NCBI GenBank assembly: GCA_023439045.1
Contig: JAEXOY010000016.1
Coordinates: forward strand, 62,001-126,000
Source of the DNA: Bacillota bacterium
GTDB lineage: Bacteria; Bacillota; Clostridia; Acetivibrionales; DSM-1351
DNA: 64,000 bases
Direction: 5' to 3'
In this document: in pieces, positions 25,910 through 34,108 of the stretch
Position numbering within the stretch: the stretch's first letter is position 1
Layout: each line of letters opens with the position of its first letter
Notes under the pieces: generated by a model
Seen by the model: the letters and a program-made list of their open reading frames with translations, nothing else
Database searches by the model: none
What the model was told of the DNA's origin: nothing
Made by a program: the position numbers and the translations under genes

Positions 25910-25978
25910 TATATAGTCTAATAATATTTTTGTTTATAGTCTCACATTACTTGTGTTTATAGTCTCACACTACTTTTG
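25910..25978. repeat. 23-bp tandem repeats covering the uxuA stop
   Basis: TTTATAGTCTCACA-TACTT-TG occurs at 25956-25978 and 25933-25955, with a degenerate third copy at 25910-25932. The innermost copy encodes the last residues KSSVRL and the stop of uxuA; the next copy still reads SNVRL-stop. Confidence 0.85.
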
Positions 25979-27036
25979 TTTATTGCTTCCCATAGCCCAT
26001 TTATATAAGCTATGCCCAACGCACGATCATATAATCCATAACCCGGCCTTGCAACCTCACCCCATATCATTCTTCCGTGATCAGGCCTGATATATCCCTC
26101 GAAGCCTATATCATAATATGCTTTCATTATTTCATACATATCAAGGGAGCCATCTGATGAAAGATGGGAGGTTTCATGGAAGGTTCTTTCAGATACAAAT
26201 TTGATATTCCTGACATGTCCAAAATGAATCCTTCCCATTTTACCAAAATACCTGATAAGTTCAGGGATATTGTTGTCAGGATTTGCTCCTAACGAGCCGC
26301 TGCACAGGGTTAATCCATTGTATGGACTGTCAACAAGCTTAACTAGTCTCTCCAGATTACTCTTGCAGGTTACTATTCTGGGCAACCCAAACAATTCCCA
26401 TGGTGGATCATCAGGGTGAATGGCCATTTTTACATCTACCTGCTCGCAAACAGGTATAATTTGCTCAAGAAAATACTTAAGATTATCAAAAAGCTTTTCG
26501 CAATCTACCTCCTTGTATTTATCAAAGGTTTCTTTAAGTTCTTTAAGTCTATATGGTTCCCATCCCGGCAAAGAAAAGCCATTTGAATTTGTCTCCATAT
26601 CCTCAACCAACTTCAGAGGATCAACATTTTTTACAACATCGTTCTCATAGAAAAGCACCTCTGAGCCGTCCTCCAGCTTTTTTGCAAGATCAGACCTTAG
26701 CCAGTCAAATATAGGCATAAAGTTATAGCAGATTACTTTAATACCTGCTTCTCCAAGGTTTTTGATAGTCTGCTTGTAATTTTCTATGTATATGTCTCTA
26801 GCTGGCGCACCTAGCTTAATATCTTCATGAATATTCACGCTTTCTATAACTTCTAGCGTAAGGCCGTGGCTTGTAACGTTATTTTTCAGAGCAAGTATCT
26901 TTTCCATAGACCATACCTCGCCTACAGGCACGTCATACAAAGCGCCTACTATCCCCTTCACCCCAGGTATTTGACGAATTTGTTCAAGCCTTATACTATC
27001 ATCCTTTTCACCAAACCAGCGAAATGTCATTTCCAC
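25957..27036 (-). CDS. uxuA: mannonate dehydratase
   Basis: Dehydrates D-mannonate to 2-keto-3-deoxygluconate. The family start MTFRWFGEKDDSIRLEQIRQ and the segments VKMAIHPDDPPWELFGLPRI, CSGSLGANPDN, HFGHVRNI, ETSHLSSDGSLDMYEIMKAY and IRPDHGRMIWGE are all UxuA signatures, with the His/Cys/Asp metal and catalytic residues. Length is 359 residues, normal. GGGGGAG is 7 bases before GTG 27036; an ATG two codons later is an alternative start. It begins 14 bases after uxuB ends, so the two are one transcript. The next enzymes (KDG kinase and aldolase) are outside the window. Confidence 0.96.
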   Translation of the reverse strand: MEMTFRWFGEKDDSIRLEQIRQIPGVKGIVGALYDVPVGEVWSMEKILALKNNVTSHGLTLEVIESVNIHEDIKLGAPARDIYIENYKQTIKNLGEAGIKVICYNFMPIFDWLRSDLAKKLEDGSEVLFYENDVVKNVDPLKLVEDMETNSNGFSLPGWEPYRLKELKETFDKYKEVDCEKLFDNLKYFLEQIIPVCEQVDVKMAIHPDDPPWELFGLPRIVTCKSNLERLVKLVDSPYNGLTLCSGSLGANPDNNIPELIRYFGKMGRIHFGHVRNIKFVSERTFHETSHLSSDGSLDMYEIMKAYYDIGFEGYIRPDHGRMIWGEVARPGYGLYDRALGIAYINGLWEAINKSSVRL

Positions 27037-27050
27037 TTATAAACTCCCCC

Positions 27051-28670
27051 TCATTCGCTTACATACTTATCAAGCATCTGCCTAACTGCATTCTTTCCTA
27101 TTAACATCTCTTTTACATAATTCTCTATTCTCTCACCTAAGCCAATAGAATAAAGATCTTTACCAAATATATTTTCATTTGATAGAATGGGTTTTAGCTT
27201 ATCACCCAGTGTTTCAGGCTTGCCCAATTCAACGCCTTGTAAATATGATGTTAGTTCCTCCAACATAGGATCAGGGCTCAGTTCCATTGGCTCTCCATTA
27301 TCATCAACAGCTATTAAATATCTGCACCAGCCGGCAATAGTAATGGGAATATAAATCAGTTTATTGATATCTAAACCATCATTATTGCAATATGCTTTTA
27401 TAGTTTCCCCATATCGGATCGGTATTTTTTGTGAGGTGTCGGTTGCAATTCTCTGCGGAGTGTCCGGAATATTTGGGTTTGCTAATCTCTCATTAATCAC
27501 TTCATTAATAAACTCAAATGGGTCAATAATTCCCGGGTCGGCTACTACAGGCATACCCTCATTATATCCAATATATTCTATTAATCTCTTTAATTTTATG
27601 TCCTTAACAGCATAAGAAATAGTTTTGTATCCCAGGAGACACCCAAAAATCGCCAAGGCAGTATGTAATGGATTGAGGCAGGTACATACCTTCATTTTTT
27701 CCACCCTGTCAACAGTATTTCTATCGGTAAATATTACTCCTGCAGCTTCAAGTGGCATTCTTCCATTTGGAAAGTTATCTTCTACTACAAGATATTGCAC
27801 AGTCTCCCCGTTTACAAAGGGTGCAATATAGGTATTTTTTTGTGTGCAGTATATCTCTGTACTTTTAAAGCCAACAGACTCCAACGCAATCTTTACGCTT
27901 TGTGAAGGTCTAGGTATTATCTTATCTATCATTGTCCAAGGAAATGAAACCTTATTTGTATTATTTAGATAATCCAAAAATCCAGCTTCAACAAACTCAC
28001 GTTTTATCCATTCACCAGCTACTTTACATACTGCGTCACGTAATACATCACCGTTATGTGAGCAATTATCCATACTGACAAGTGCTATGGGAAGCTGACC
28101 CACTTTATATCTCTGATAGAGCAGTGAGGTAATTTTAGAAATAAGGTGCTTTGGCTTTTCTGGCCCATTATCTATATCATATTTCACATCAGAAGTATAC
28201 TCTTTTGCTGTGCTATATAATTTATATCCTTTCTCAGTAACTGTGAAGCTAACCATCTGTAATGCGGGGTGTTCAAAAATTTCCTTTAATCTATCCCAAT
28301 CCTTAGATAATGAATCCCCAACCAAGCTCTCCGCTACACTACCAATAACCCTCTTGTTAAGCCTTCTATCAGAATCCATCAGTACCACAAGGCTTAAATT
28401 GTCATAGGGCTTGTATATCTTATCAATCAGCTCCATATCGTGGGGTGCTACTGCAATAATACCAATATCAGTAATTCTATTCTCAAGCAAGGTATCCTGT
28501 AGTGGTGCAATAAAGCCCCTAAATATATTACCGGCACCAAAGTGCACCCACTTTGGAGTATTTTTAGTTTTCATAGTCATTTCGTCAATATTATATTTGA
28601 ATAGCTTAATGTGAGCAGCCTCCCACAAAGCCGGATATTTGATTTCTCTTTTATTTAAGTTCATGCCCAT
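27051..28670 (-). CDS. uxuB: fructuronate reductase (D-mannonate oxidoreductase)
   Basis: NADH-dependent reduction of fructuronate to mannonate; member of the long-chain mannitol dehydrogenase family. Visible features: Rossmann segment VHFGAGNIFRGFIAPLQD, VSFTVTEKGYKLY, SMDNCSHNGDVLRDAV (family signature), FPWTMIDKIIPRP (with the catalytic lysine region) and CLNPLHTALAIFGCLLGY. The 539-residue length fits. Among family members (mannitol, altronate, fructuronate dehydrogenases) the choice rests on linkage to uxuA, aguA and uxaC. AGGAGGG lies 5-6 bases before the ATG. It is the first gene of the uxuBA operon, with predicted AraC-type half-sites upstream. Confidence 0.93.
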   Translation of the reverse strand: MGMNLNKREIKYPALWEAAHIKLFKYNIDEMTMKTKNTPKWVHFGAGNIFRGFIAPLQDTLLENRITDIGIIAVAPHDMELIDKIYKPYDNLSLVVLMDSDRRLNKRVIGSVAESLVGDSLSKDWDRLKEIFEHPALQMVSFTVTEKGYKLYSTAKEYTSDVKYDIDNGPEKPKHLISKITSLLYQRYKVGQLPIALVSMDNCSHNGDVLRDAVCKVAGEWIKREFVEAGFLDYLNNTNKVSFPWTMIDKIIPRPSQSVKIALESVGFKSTEIYCTQKNTYIAPFVNGETVQYLVVEDNFPNGRMPLEAAGVIFTDRNTVDRVEKMKVCTCLNPLHTALAIFGCLLGYKTISYAVKDIKLKRLIEYIGYNEGMPVVADPGIIDPFEFINEVINERLANPNIPDTPQRIATDTSQKIPIRYGETIKAYCNNDGLDINKLIYIPITIAGWCRYLIAVDDNGEPMELSPDPMLEELTSYLQGVELGKPETLGDKLKPILSNENIFGKDLYSIGLGERIENYVKEMLIGKNAVRQMLDKYVSE

Positions 28671-28688
28671 TTCACCCTCCTTAATACT

Positions 28689-28750
28689 ATTATAAGATAC
28701 AAAAATACCATATTCTTTGCATTTATTGCCAAATATAATGCAAATATTGC
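28689..28750 (-). promoter_or_regulatory. uxuB promoter with 21-bp-spaced direct repeats
   Basis: GCATTTATTGC (28719-28729) and GCAAATATTGC (28740-28750) are direct repeats with starts 21 bp apart. One base after the proximal repeat comes a weak -35 (AAGAAT, 28717-28712), then 17 bases and a perfect TATAAT (28694-28689). Same motif, spacing, orientation and place as before uxaC. Between 28751 and 28968 I see no other feature. Confidence 0.68.
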
Positions 28751-28968
28751 TATGGTTATTGTAATCAAATTATTTGTAATGGCTTTGTAGATTTGAATTA
28801 TATATATAGTGAATGGCTTATATTAAGTATGTGGTGTAAATATAAATACAGTTTTGAATAGCAAATATTATATGGAATTTATTTACATATAATAACCGAT
28901 ATGATAAAATTAATATGGTTTGTTGCAATCCAAAGTTTTTAGATTTTCTAACAAATGGAGGGTTGTAA

Positions 28969-29988
28969 ATGTTAATATCAAGAAAAATGACTGTATGTTT
29001 TATCCTAATTATTCTTATTTTCTCCTTTCTCATTAATTCTTTATTTCCTAATCAAACATTAGCTTATAGTATCTCAGATTATTTAACCTTTATTGTTTTG
29101 TCGAAGTACAGTGCAGAGATGGATATAGGTAGTGAAATCTCAATTTCTGGCTTTGCTTCATCTGGTGATAGGATTTCTTGGAGCAGTAGTAATTCAAAGG
29201 TAGCAGAGGTTAATACCTATGGAAAAGTAATAGCAAAGAAATCTGGCACAGCACGTATTACTGCAAAGGTAAAAAATGCAGAGGCAACTTGTAAGATATA
29301 CGTAAAAAAAACAGAGATCTCTCTTAGTAGTACTTATGTATCTCTTGAAAGAAATAGTTCCTATCAACTTTCCGCCAAAAGCTCAAATAGTTCTCAAATC
29401 ACATGGAACAGCAGCAAAAAGAGTATCGCTACTGTAGACGAAACTGGAAAAGTCATTGCTCAAAAGCCGGGTGAAACTATTATAACCGCTTCTACTGACG
29501 GTACAACTGTTAAATGTAAAGTATTAGTCAAAACCCCTTCTGTAAAGCTAAACAGCACATCCATCAAGTTGTTTAGAAAGCAAAGCTATAAGCTTAGCGC
29601 CGAGGTTTCATCAAAGGTTACTCCTTCCTGGAAGAGCAATAAAACAAGTGTTGCTACGGTAGACGAAACGGGCCTAGTGACAGCAATCAAGAATGGTACA
29701 GCAAGAATTACTGCCACTGTTGACGGTGTTTCAAGAACTTGTGAGGTAATAGTACAGAAACCAAATATTAGTCTTAGTTCTAGTCAGCTTTTACTTAAGG
29801 TAGGTTCAAAAATTAAACTTAAGGCTGAAGTGTCCTCAAATATCCCCCCTGTTTGGTCTTCAAGCAATTCTAATGTAGTAGAAGTTGACTCAGATGGCAA
29901 CATTAAGGCGCTAAAAAAAGGTACTGCATACATATATGCGTCTGAAGATGGTACAAAAGTTAAATGCACTATAAATGTGTCTAATTAG
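28969..29988 (+). CDS. secreted protein of Ig-like (BIG2) domains
   Basis: A 339-residue exported protein: N-terminal signal or anchor segment (TVCFILIILIFSFLINSLFP, then NQTLA), an entry block and four tandem bacterial Ig-like group 2 domains of about 75 residues. Each repeats the pattern S--WSSS--SVA-VD-TGKV-A-KKGTA-ITA--DG---KC-V-V. There is no catalytic domain, sortase signal or S-layer domain, so it is probably a free or loosely bound envelope protein; its role (adhesion, matrix) is unknown. GGAGGG lies 8 bases before the ATG. It is monocistronic and convergent with the MATE gene. Confidence 0.9.
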   Translation: MLISRKMTVCFILIILIFSFLINSLFPNQTLAYSISDYLTFIVLSKYSAEMDIGSEISISGFASSGDRISWSSSNSKVAEVNTYGKVIAKKSGTARITAKVKNAEATCKIYVKKTEISLSSTYVSLERNSSYQLSAKSSNSSQITWNSSKKSIATVDETGKVIAQKPGETIITASTDGTTVKCKVLVKTPSVKLNSTSIKLFRKQSYKLSAEVSSKVTPSWKSNKTSVATVDETGLVTAIKNGTARITATVDGVSRTCEVIVQKPNISLSSSQLLLKVGSKIKLKAEVSSNIPPVWSSSNSNVVEVDSDGNIKALKKGTAYIYASEDGTKVKCTINVSN

Positions 29989-30023
29989 GTATAAATCTAG
30001 ATCAATAAATAAGTTTCCTTATT

Positions 30024-30067
30024 CAAAAATGAGTTTGTTTTATAACAAAAATGAGTTTGCTTTATAA
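30024..30067. repeat. 22-bp tandem duplicate
   Basis: CAAAAATGAGTTTG-TTTATAA occurs at 30024-30045 and again at 30046-30067 with one T/C difference, in the gap after the BIG2 protein gene. Confidence 0.85.
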
Positions 30068-30148
30068 TTTGAGGATTGCAACAAACCACCGTATTGACCG
30101 AATCTGATCTAGTTTCTAATAAATACTGCTTTTTAGCACAATTAAAAC

Positions 30149-30184
30149 ACGTTGCTTTTTATACAGAAGACATACTAGCAACGT
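30149..30184 (-). terminator. possible terminator overlapping the MATE gene end
   Basis: ACGTTGC and GCAACGT pair over a 22-base loop; the arm at 30178-30184 is inside the last codons, and the minus strand continues GTTTTAATT. A short T-tract makes this only moderate. Confidence 0.45.
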
Positions 30185-31550
30185 CTAAAGTTACATTTTC
30201 CTTTGGCAATTTTCTTTTTACAATGAGATAACATAGCAGGTGAATTGCCGCTGTTAAAGCCCACGATACTGGGTATGAAATAAACAAAACCTCCAAGGTA
30301 CGATAATGAGCGAAGACAGTATAGACCCATACTATTCTGAACAGACACGCACCAGTAAGAGATACCAGCATCGGTATAATAGAATATCCTATACCCCTCA
30401 TCTGGCCCACCAAAACTTCCATAATACCGCATAAAAGATACGGCAAGCATATATATGTCATTCGTATAACACCAAATGCTATAACCTCAGAGTCGCTGTT
30501 ATATAAGCTTAGCAATGGTTTGGCGAACAGGACAAACGCCCCGCCCATAGTTATTCCTACAAAGGAAACAATCCCAATGCATATCCACAATATCTTTCTA
30601 ACCCTCTTATATTGCTTTGCACCCATATTTTGACTGGTAAAGGTAATGTTTGTTTGGTAAATGGTGTTCATTGCTATGTATACAAACCCCTCCAGATTGC
30701 TTGCAGCAGCATTTCCAGCAATAGCTACCGAACCAAAAGAATTGATAGATGATTGTATTAATACATTGGATATAGAGAATAAAGACCCCTGAATACCCGC
30801 CGGTAGACCAATTCTAGAAATTAACAATAGCTTATCTTTCTTTATACCTAGTTCTTTTAAGTTCAGCCTAATTGCTCCATTAGAAACCATCAAGCAACGT
30901 ACAATCAATATCATTGAAATATACTGAGAGATGATTGTAGCTGTTGCAACTCCACCGACACTCATCTTAAAACCTACTACAAAGAGTAGATTAAGCAATA
31001 CATTCACTATCCCTGAAATGGTCAGAAAATACAAAGGCCTTCTGGTATCCCCCACTGATCTGAGTATTGCGCTACCAAAGGCGTATATCATATTTGCAGG
31101 CATGCCTATAAATAAAATCCTCATATATAGTACAGCACTATCTACCACATCTGCAGGTGTATCCATTAACAGCAACAGTGGTCTCGCCGAAATAATTCCA
31201 ACAATACCAATGAACACTCCAGATAAGGCGGCAATAGTGATGGACGTATGTACTGTTTCTTTTATACCCATATAATCATTTGAGCCATAATATTTTGAAA
31301 CAGCTACACTTGTACCTATTGAAAGGCCAATAAAAACATTGACCATTAGAGTTGTCAATGACCCTGTTGACCCAACCGCAGACAGTGCCTCCTTGCCAAC
31401 GAATTGACCTACTATAACAATATTAGTGGCATTATATAAAAGCTGAAACATGCCAGTAAGCATTAAAGGTAAGGTAAATATTAGCATTTTACCTAATAAT
31501 GGGCCTCTGCACATGTCTATTTCATAATTTTTTCTAGATAAACTTCTCAT
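30159..31550 (-). CDS. MATE family efflux transporter
   Basis: Cation-coupled multidrug or metabolite exporter of 463 residues with twelve predicted membrane helices in two MatE halves. The family features include GPLLGKMLIFTLPLMLTGMFQLLYNATNIVIVGQFVG at the N-terminus (start of helix 1 and the conserved region), and FIGLSIGTSVAVSKYYG. The substrate cannot be told from sequence; homologues in clostridia are of the NorM/DinF-like branch. TAGGTAA, a weak ribosome site, lies 8 bases before the ATG. Monocistronic; no regulator adjacent. The gene end overlaps a possible terminator hairpin. Confidence 0.93.
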   Translation of the reverse strand: MRSLSRKNYEIDMCRGPLLGKMLIFTLPLMLTGMFQLLYNATNIVIVGQFVGKEALSAVGSTGSLTTLMVNVFIGLSIGTSVAVSKYYGSNDYMGIKETVHTSITIAALSGVFIGIVGIISARPLLLLMDTPADVVDSAVLYMRILFIGMPANMIYAFGSAILRSVGDTRRPLYFLTISGIVNVLLNLLFVVGFKMSVGGVATATIISQYISMILIVRCLMVSNGAIRLNLKELGIKKDKLLLISRIGLPAGIQGSLFSISNVLIQSSINSFGSVAIAGNAAASNLEGFVYIAMNTIYQTNITFTSQNMGAKQYKRVRKILWICIGIVSFVGITMGGAFVLFAKPLLSLYNSDSEVIAFGVIRMTYICLPYLLCGIMEVLVGQMRGIGYSIIPMLVSLTGACLFRIVWVYTVFAHYRTLEVLFISYPVSWALTAAIHLLCYLIVKRKLPKENVTLDVASMSSV

Positions 31551-31734
31551 GGTTAATTACCTAATAATTTGCCTTTCGTGCAAAACAATAATTTAATAGA
31601 AAGAGTATACTCCTTTTCTTTACATAATGCCATACTAACATGTAACTTTTAGATGTCAAGTTAAAATTTTTAATGTTTTACCGCGAATGATGGTGTATAA
31701 TTTTGTTAAATTAAACATTACCTTCGGGGGGAAA

Positions 31735-32874
31735 ATGAATAAAATAAAATATTTTTTATCCTTTACAGTGCTATTAATAGTTTGCTTTTGTATTCCACTT
31801 AATGCAAATCAGGAAGAAAGTACCGATAATGTTGAGTACTACAGGGCAAAAGTTATAAAGATTTTAGGAGAAGAGAAACCTGAGGTTGAATACTCAGGCG
31901 GAGAAGTAACTCTTAACCTACAATATGTTGAGGTTAAAGTACTGGAAGGCCCATTTAGCGGCAAAACATTGAAAGCAGAATATCAGCTTAATCAAGGTAT
32001 GGACGTAAAATACAATATAAAAGCCCTAAAGTCCGGGGATAAGGTTTTTGTATATATTCAGGAGGACGAAGCAGGCGGTATTCAACAAGTTTACATTACT
32101 GAAATTGTTAGAGAGAAGTACCTACTGTTTCTAGTAGCTCTTTTTATTGTTATATTATTGCTGGTTGGTAGAAGTAAAGGGCTAAAGGCACTTATCTCCT
32201 TGATAATAACTATTTTTGCAGTAATTAAGGTATTGCTGCCCGCCATATTAGCTGGTTATGATCCGATTTTAGTTTCTATAGGAATATGTATTGTAGTTAT
32301 TTGTATATCACTGCTCATAATAAGCGGTTACAATAAAAAGACTCTGGCAGCATTTTTGGGTACTACGGGTGGAGTATTGTTCGCCGGAATAATTGCCATT
32401 TTAATTGGTACTGCTGCAAAGCTTTCAGGACTCGGTGATGAGGAGTCTCAGATGCTTATGTACATTCCTCATAATGTTGTATTTGATTTTAGGGGTATAC
32501 TTTTTTCTGGCATTATAATAGGTACAATGGGAGCGACAATGGACGTCGGAATGTCCATAGCTTCTGCTTTGCACGAAATTCACGAAAATAGCCCTGAGAT
32601 TTCAAAGCTTGCACTTATTCGTTCAGGAATGAATATTGGAAGAGATACAATGGCAACAATGGCAAACACTCTAATTCTTGCATATGCAGGTGGCTCCCTA
32701 CAGCTAATGCTACTACTTTTGGCCTACCAGACACCGGCTTCTGAATTTATGAACTGGGATATGATTGTCTCAGAAATATTGAGAGCTGTTTGTGGTAGCC
32801 TTGGTATAATAATATCCATACCTGTTACCGCGATAACAGCAGGAATTATTTATAAGCAAAGTCATAATACTTAG
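31735..32874 (+). CDS. YibE/F family membrane protein
   Basis: A 379-residue membrane protein of the YibE/F family, of unknown function. Signal-peptide-like residues 1-25 precede a small beta-rich extracytoplasmic domain (about 30-130, VEVKVLEGPFSGKTLKAEYQ), then seven or eight membrane helices with the family segments LLLVGRSKGLKALISLI, GSGY-like GYNKKTLAAFLGTTGGV, IIGTMGATMDVGMSIASAL and RSGMNIGRDTMATMANTL. A transporter role has been suggested for the family. I start at ATG 31735 immediately after GGGGGG; the open frame extends upstream to 31687 without a good ribosome site. TATAAT lies at 31696-31701 before it. It ends at a triple tandem repeat and a terminator. Confidence 0.9.
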   Translation: MNKIKYFLSFTVLLIVCFCIPLNANQEESTDNVEYYRAKVIKILGEEKPEVEYSGGEVTLNLQYVEVKVLEGPFSGKTLKAEYQLNQGMDVKYNIKALKSGDKVFVYIQEDEAGGIQQVYITEIVREKYLLFLVALFIVILLLVGRSKGLKALISLIITIFAVIKVLLPAILAGYDPILVSIGICIVVICISLLIISGYNKKTLAAFLGTTGGVLFAGIIAILIGTAAKLSGLGDEESQMLMYIPHNVVFDFRGILFSGIIIGTMGATMDVGMSIASALHEIHENSPEISKLALIRSGMNIGRDTMATMANTLILAYAGGSLQLMLLLLAYQTPASEFMNWDMIVSEILRAVCGSLGIIISIPVTAITAGIIYKQSHNT

Positions 32875-32893
32875 CTCTACCCTTTTTAGTAAG

Positions 32894-32968
32894 AGTTCTA
32901 AAACACTATTAAACGAAGAGTTCTAAAACACTATTAAACGAAAAGTTCTAAAACACTATTAAACGAAA
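32894..32968. repeat. 25-bp tandem triplicate
   Basis: AGTTCTAAAACACTATTAAA followed by CGAAR is present three times head to tail (32894-32918, 32919-32943, 32944-32968) with only one base difference, between the YibE/F stop and the terminator. Confidence 0.92.
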
Positions 32969-32970
32969 AG

Positions 32971-33004
32971 AGTGCCCATAACTATTCTAGTCATGGGCAC
33001 TTTT
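32971..33004. terminator. bidirectional intrinsic terminator
   Basis: AGTGCCCAT and ATGGGCACT pair around a 13-base loop, with TTTT on the plus side and CTTTT on the minus side. It ends both the YibE/F gene and the convergent zinc-ribbon gene. Confidence 0.85.
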
Positions 33005-33469
33005 CTACTTTAATTTTTTACCGCAGCCTGCACAAAATGCCATATCTTCTGTTACTGGGTTTTGACACCCCGGACAGACAGGCGAAGCTGGGGTCGCTTC
33101 TGGCTTTTCCTCAACAGTTGCTGTTTTACTTCCACATATACCGCAGAATACTGAACTATCCTCTATTTCTGCACCGCAATTTGAACATCTCTTAACTCCC
33201 TTTATAGACTGTATCTGTTCTTTATATGTATCAATCTTAGCAAGGGACTCTGTAACTGAATTGCACAAGGTTTCAAATTCTGCTCCATTGGAGTTTGGAT
33301 ATAGTTCATAATATTTTTTTCCTATTTGGTGGTAAATATCCTTTATATTATCTTCTTCACCACTAATTTGCATGTTAATTTTTGCAATATCTGCAAGCTC
33401 CTTTGTTTTTTTAGCTACGTCCTTGCTTGTACTGCTAATCTTTTCTCCGAGCTTTTCAAAAAACGCCAT
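33005..33469 (-). CDS. zinc-ribbon protein with helical N-terminal domain
   Basis: A 154-residue cytoplasmic protein. The N-terminal part (1-95) is helical and coiled-coil-like (FEKLGEKISSTSKDVAKKTKELADIAK), followed by two zinc ribbons: CSNCGAEIEDSSVFCGICG and CPGCQNPVTEDMAFCAGCG, separated by a Pro/Glu-rich linker. Such proteins are common in Firmicutes and have no assigned function. I start at ATG 33469, which has GAGGTG 8 bases upstream; two earlier in-frame codons at 33478 and 33475 overlap that site. It follows the membrane protein gene at 33485 by 15 bases, so these are co-transcribed. Confidence 0.85.
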   Translation of the reverse strand: MAFFEKLGEKISSTSKDVAKKTKELADIAKINMQISGEEDNIKDIYHQIGKKYYELYPNSNGAEFETLCNSVTESLAKIDTYKEQIQSIKGVKRCSNCGAEIEDSSVFCGICGSKTATVEEKPEATPASPVCPGCQNPVTEDMAFCAGCGKKLK

Positions 33470-33484
33470 TCTCATCACCTCAAA

Positions 33485-33895
33485 CTATATATGCTTATTT
33501 ACTACCTTATCAATAGGACCTACTGACATTGAACCCTGATTAAAGGCTCTGAAGCCAAGCACTACTAATATGATTCTTGAAAGACCCGAAATTACATAGT
33601 TGATGATTGAATCTAAGTGCAGTGGCCAGGAAAGCCTAAAATCAATACTTACAATTGAAAGCAGGTTATTTATTACGCCAAATATGTCATTTCCGAAATC
33701 CACAGCTATTGAAATTAAAGAGAAACCAATCACTATAGCAACTGCTTTTACTGCACTTCTTCTAAGCCATTCATTGGACTCCATAAATAGTACATAGCCC
33801 GCCAGAATAATTAATCCAAGAATATTAATAAGACCTAAAAAGTATAGCGTCGCCCCAAGAAGACCTACAGAAATACCAAGTTTTGTTTTTTGCAT
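33485..33895 (-). CDS. small membrane protein, unknown function
   Basis: A 136-residue hydrophobic protein with four predicted membrane helices (LGISVGLLGATLYFLGLI, ILGLIILAGYVLFM, VKAVAIVIGFSLISIAV, VISGLSRIILVVLGFRAF). It resembles small YtpI/TM2-adjacent or zinc-ribbon-linked membrane proteins that pair with zinc-ribbon partners, but I do not recognise a named family. AGGAG lies 7 bases before ATG 33895 (an ATG at 33901 is too close to it). It is the first gene of a two-gene unit with the zinc-ribbon protein, suggesting a joint role. Between 33896 and 33993 no gene is seen. Confidence 0.75.
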   Translation of the reverse strand: MQKTKLGISVGLLGATLYFLGLINILGLIILAGYVLFMESNEWLRRSAVKAVAIVIGFSLISIAVDFGNDIFGVINNLLSIVSIDFRLSWPLHLDSIINYVISGLSRIILVVLGFRAFNQGSMSVGPIDKVVNKHI

Positions 33896-34108
33896 AATCA
33901 TTCTCCTATCCGAAATTTTAGTAAATTAACATACTATACATTTTATAACAATTTTAGAAATAGAACAATATGCTTTATAAATATATGACAAAATTAGAAG
34001 TATCTATGTCTTTTTGCTAAATAATGAATAATTACCTCTTCAACTTTCTCTACAATAGCTAAAAATTGATCTTGAAGGAATGCGGATAAACCATAGCAAT
34101 AGTTTATT

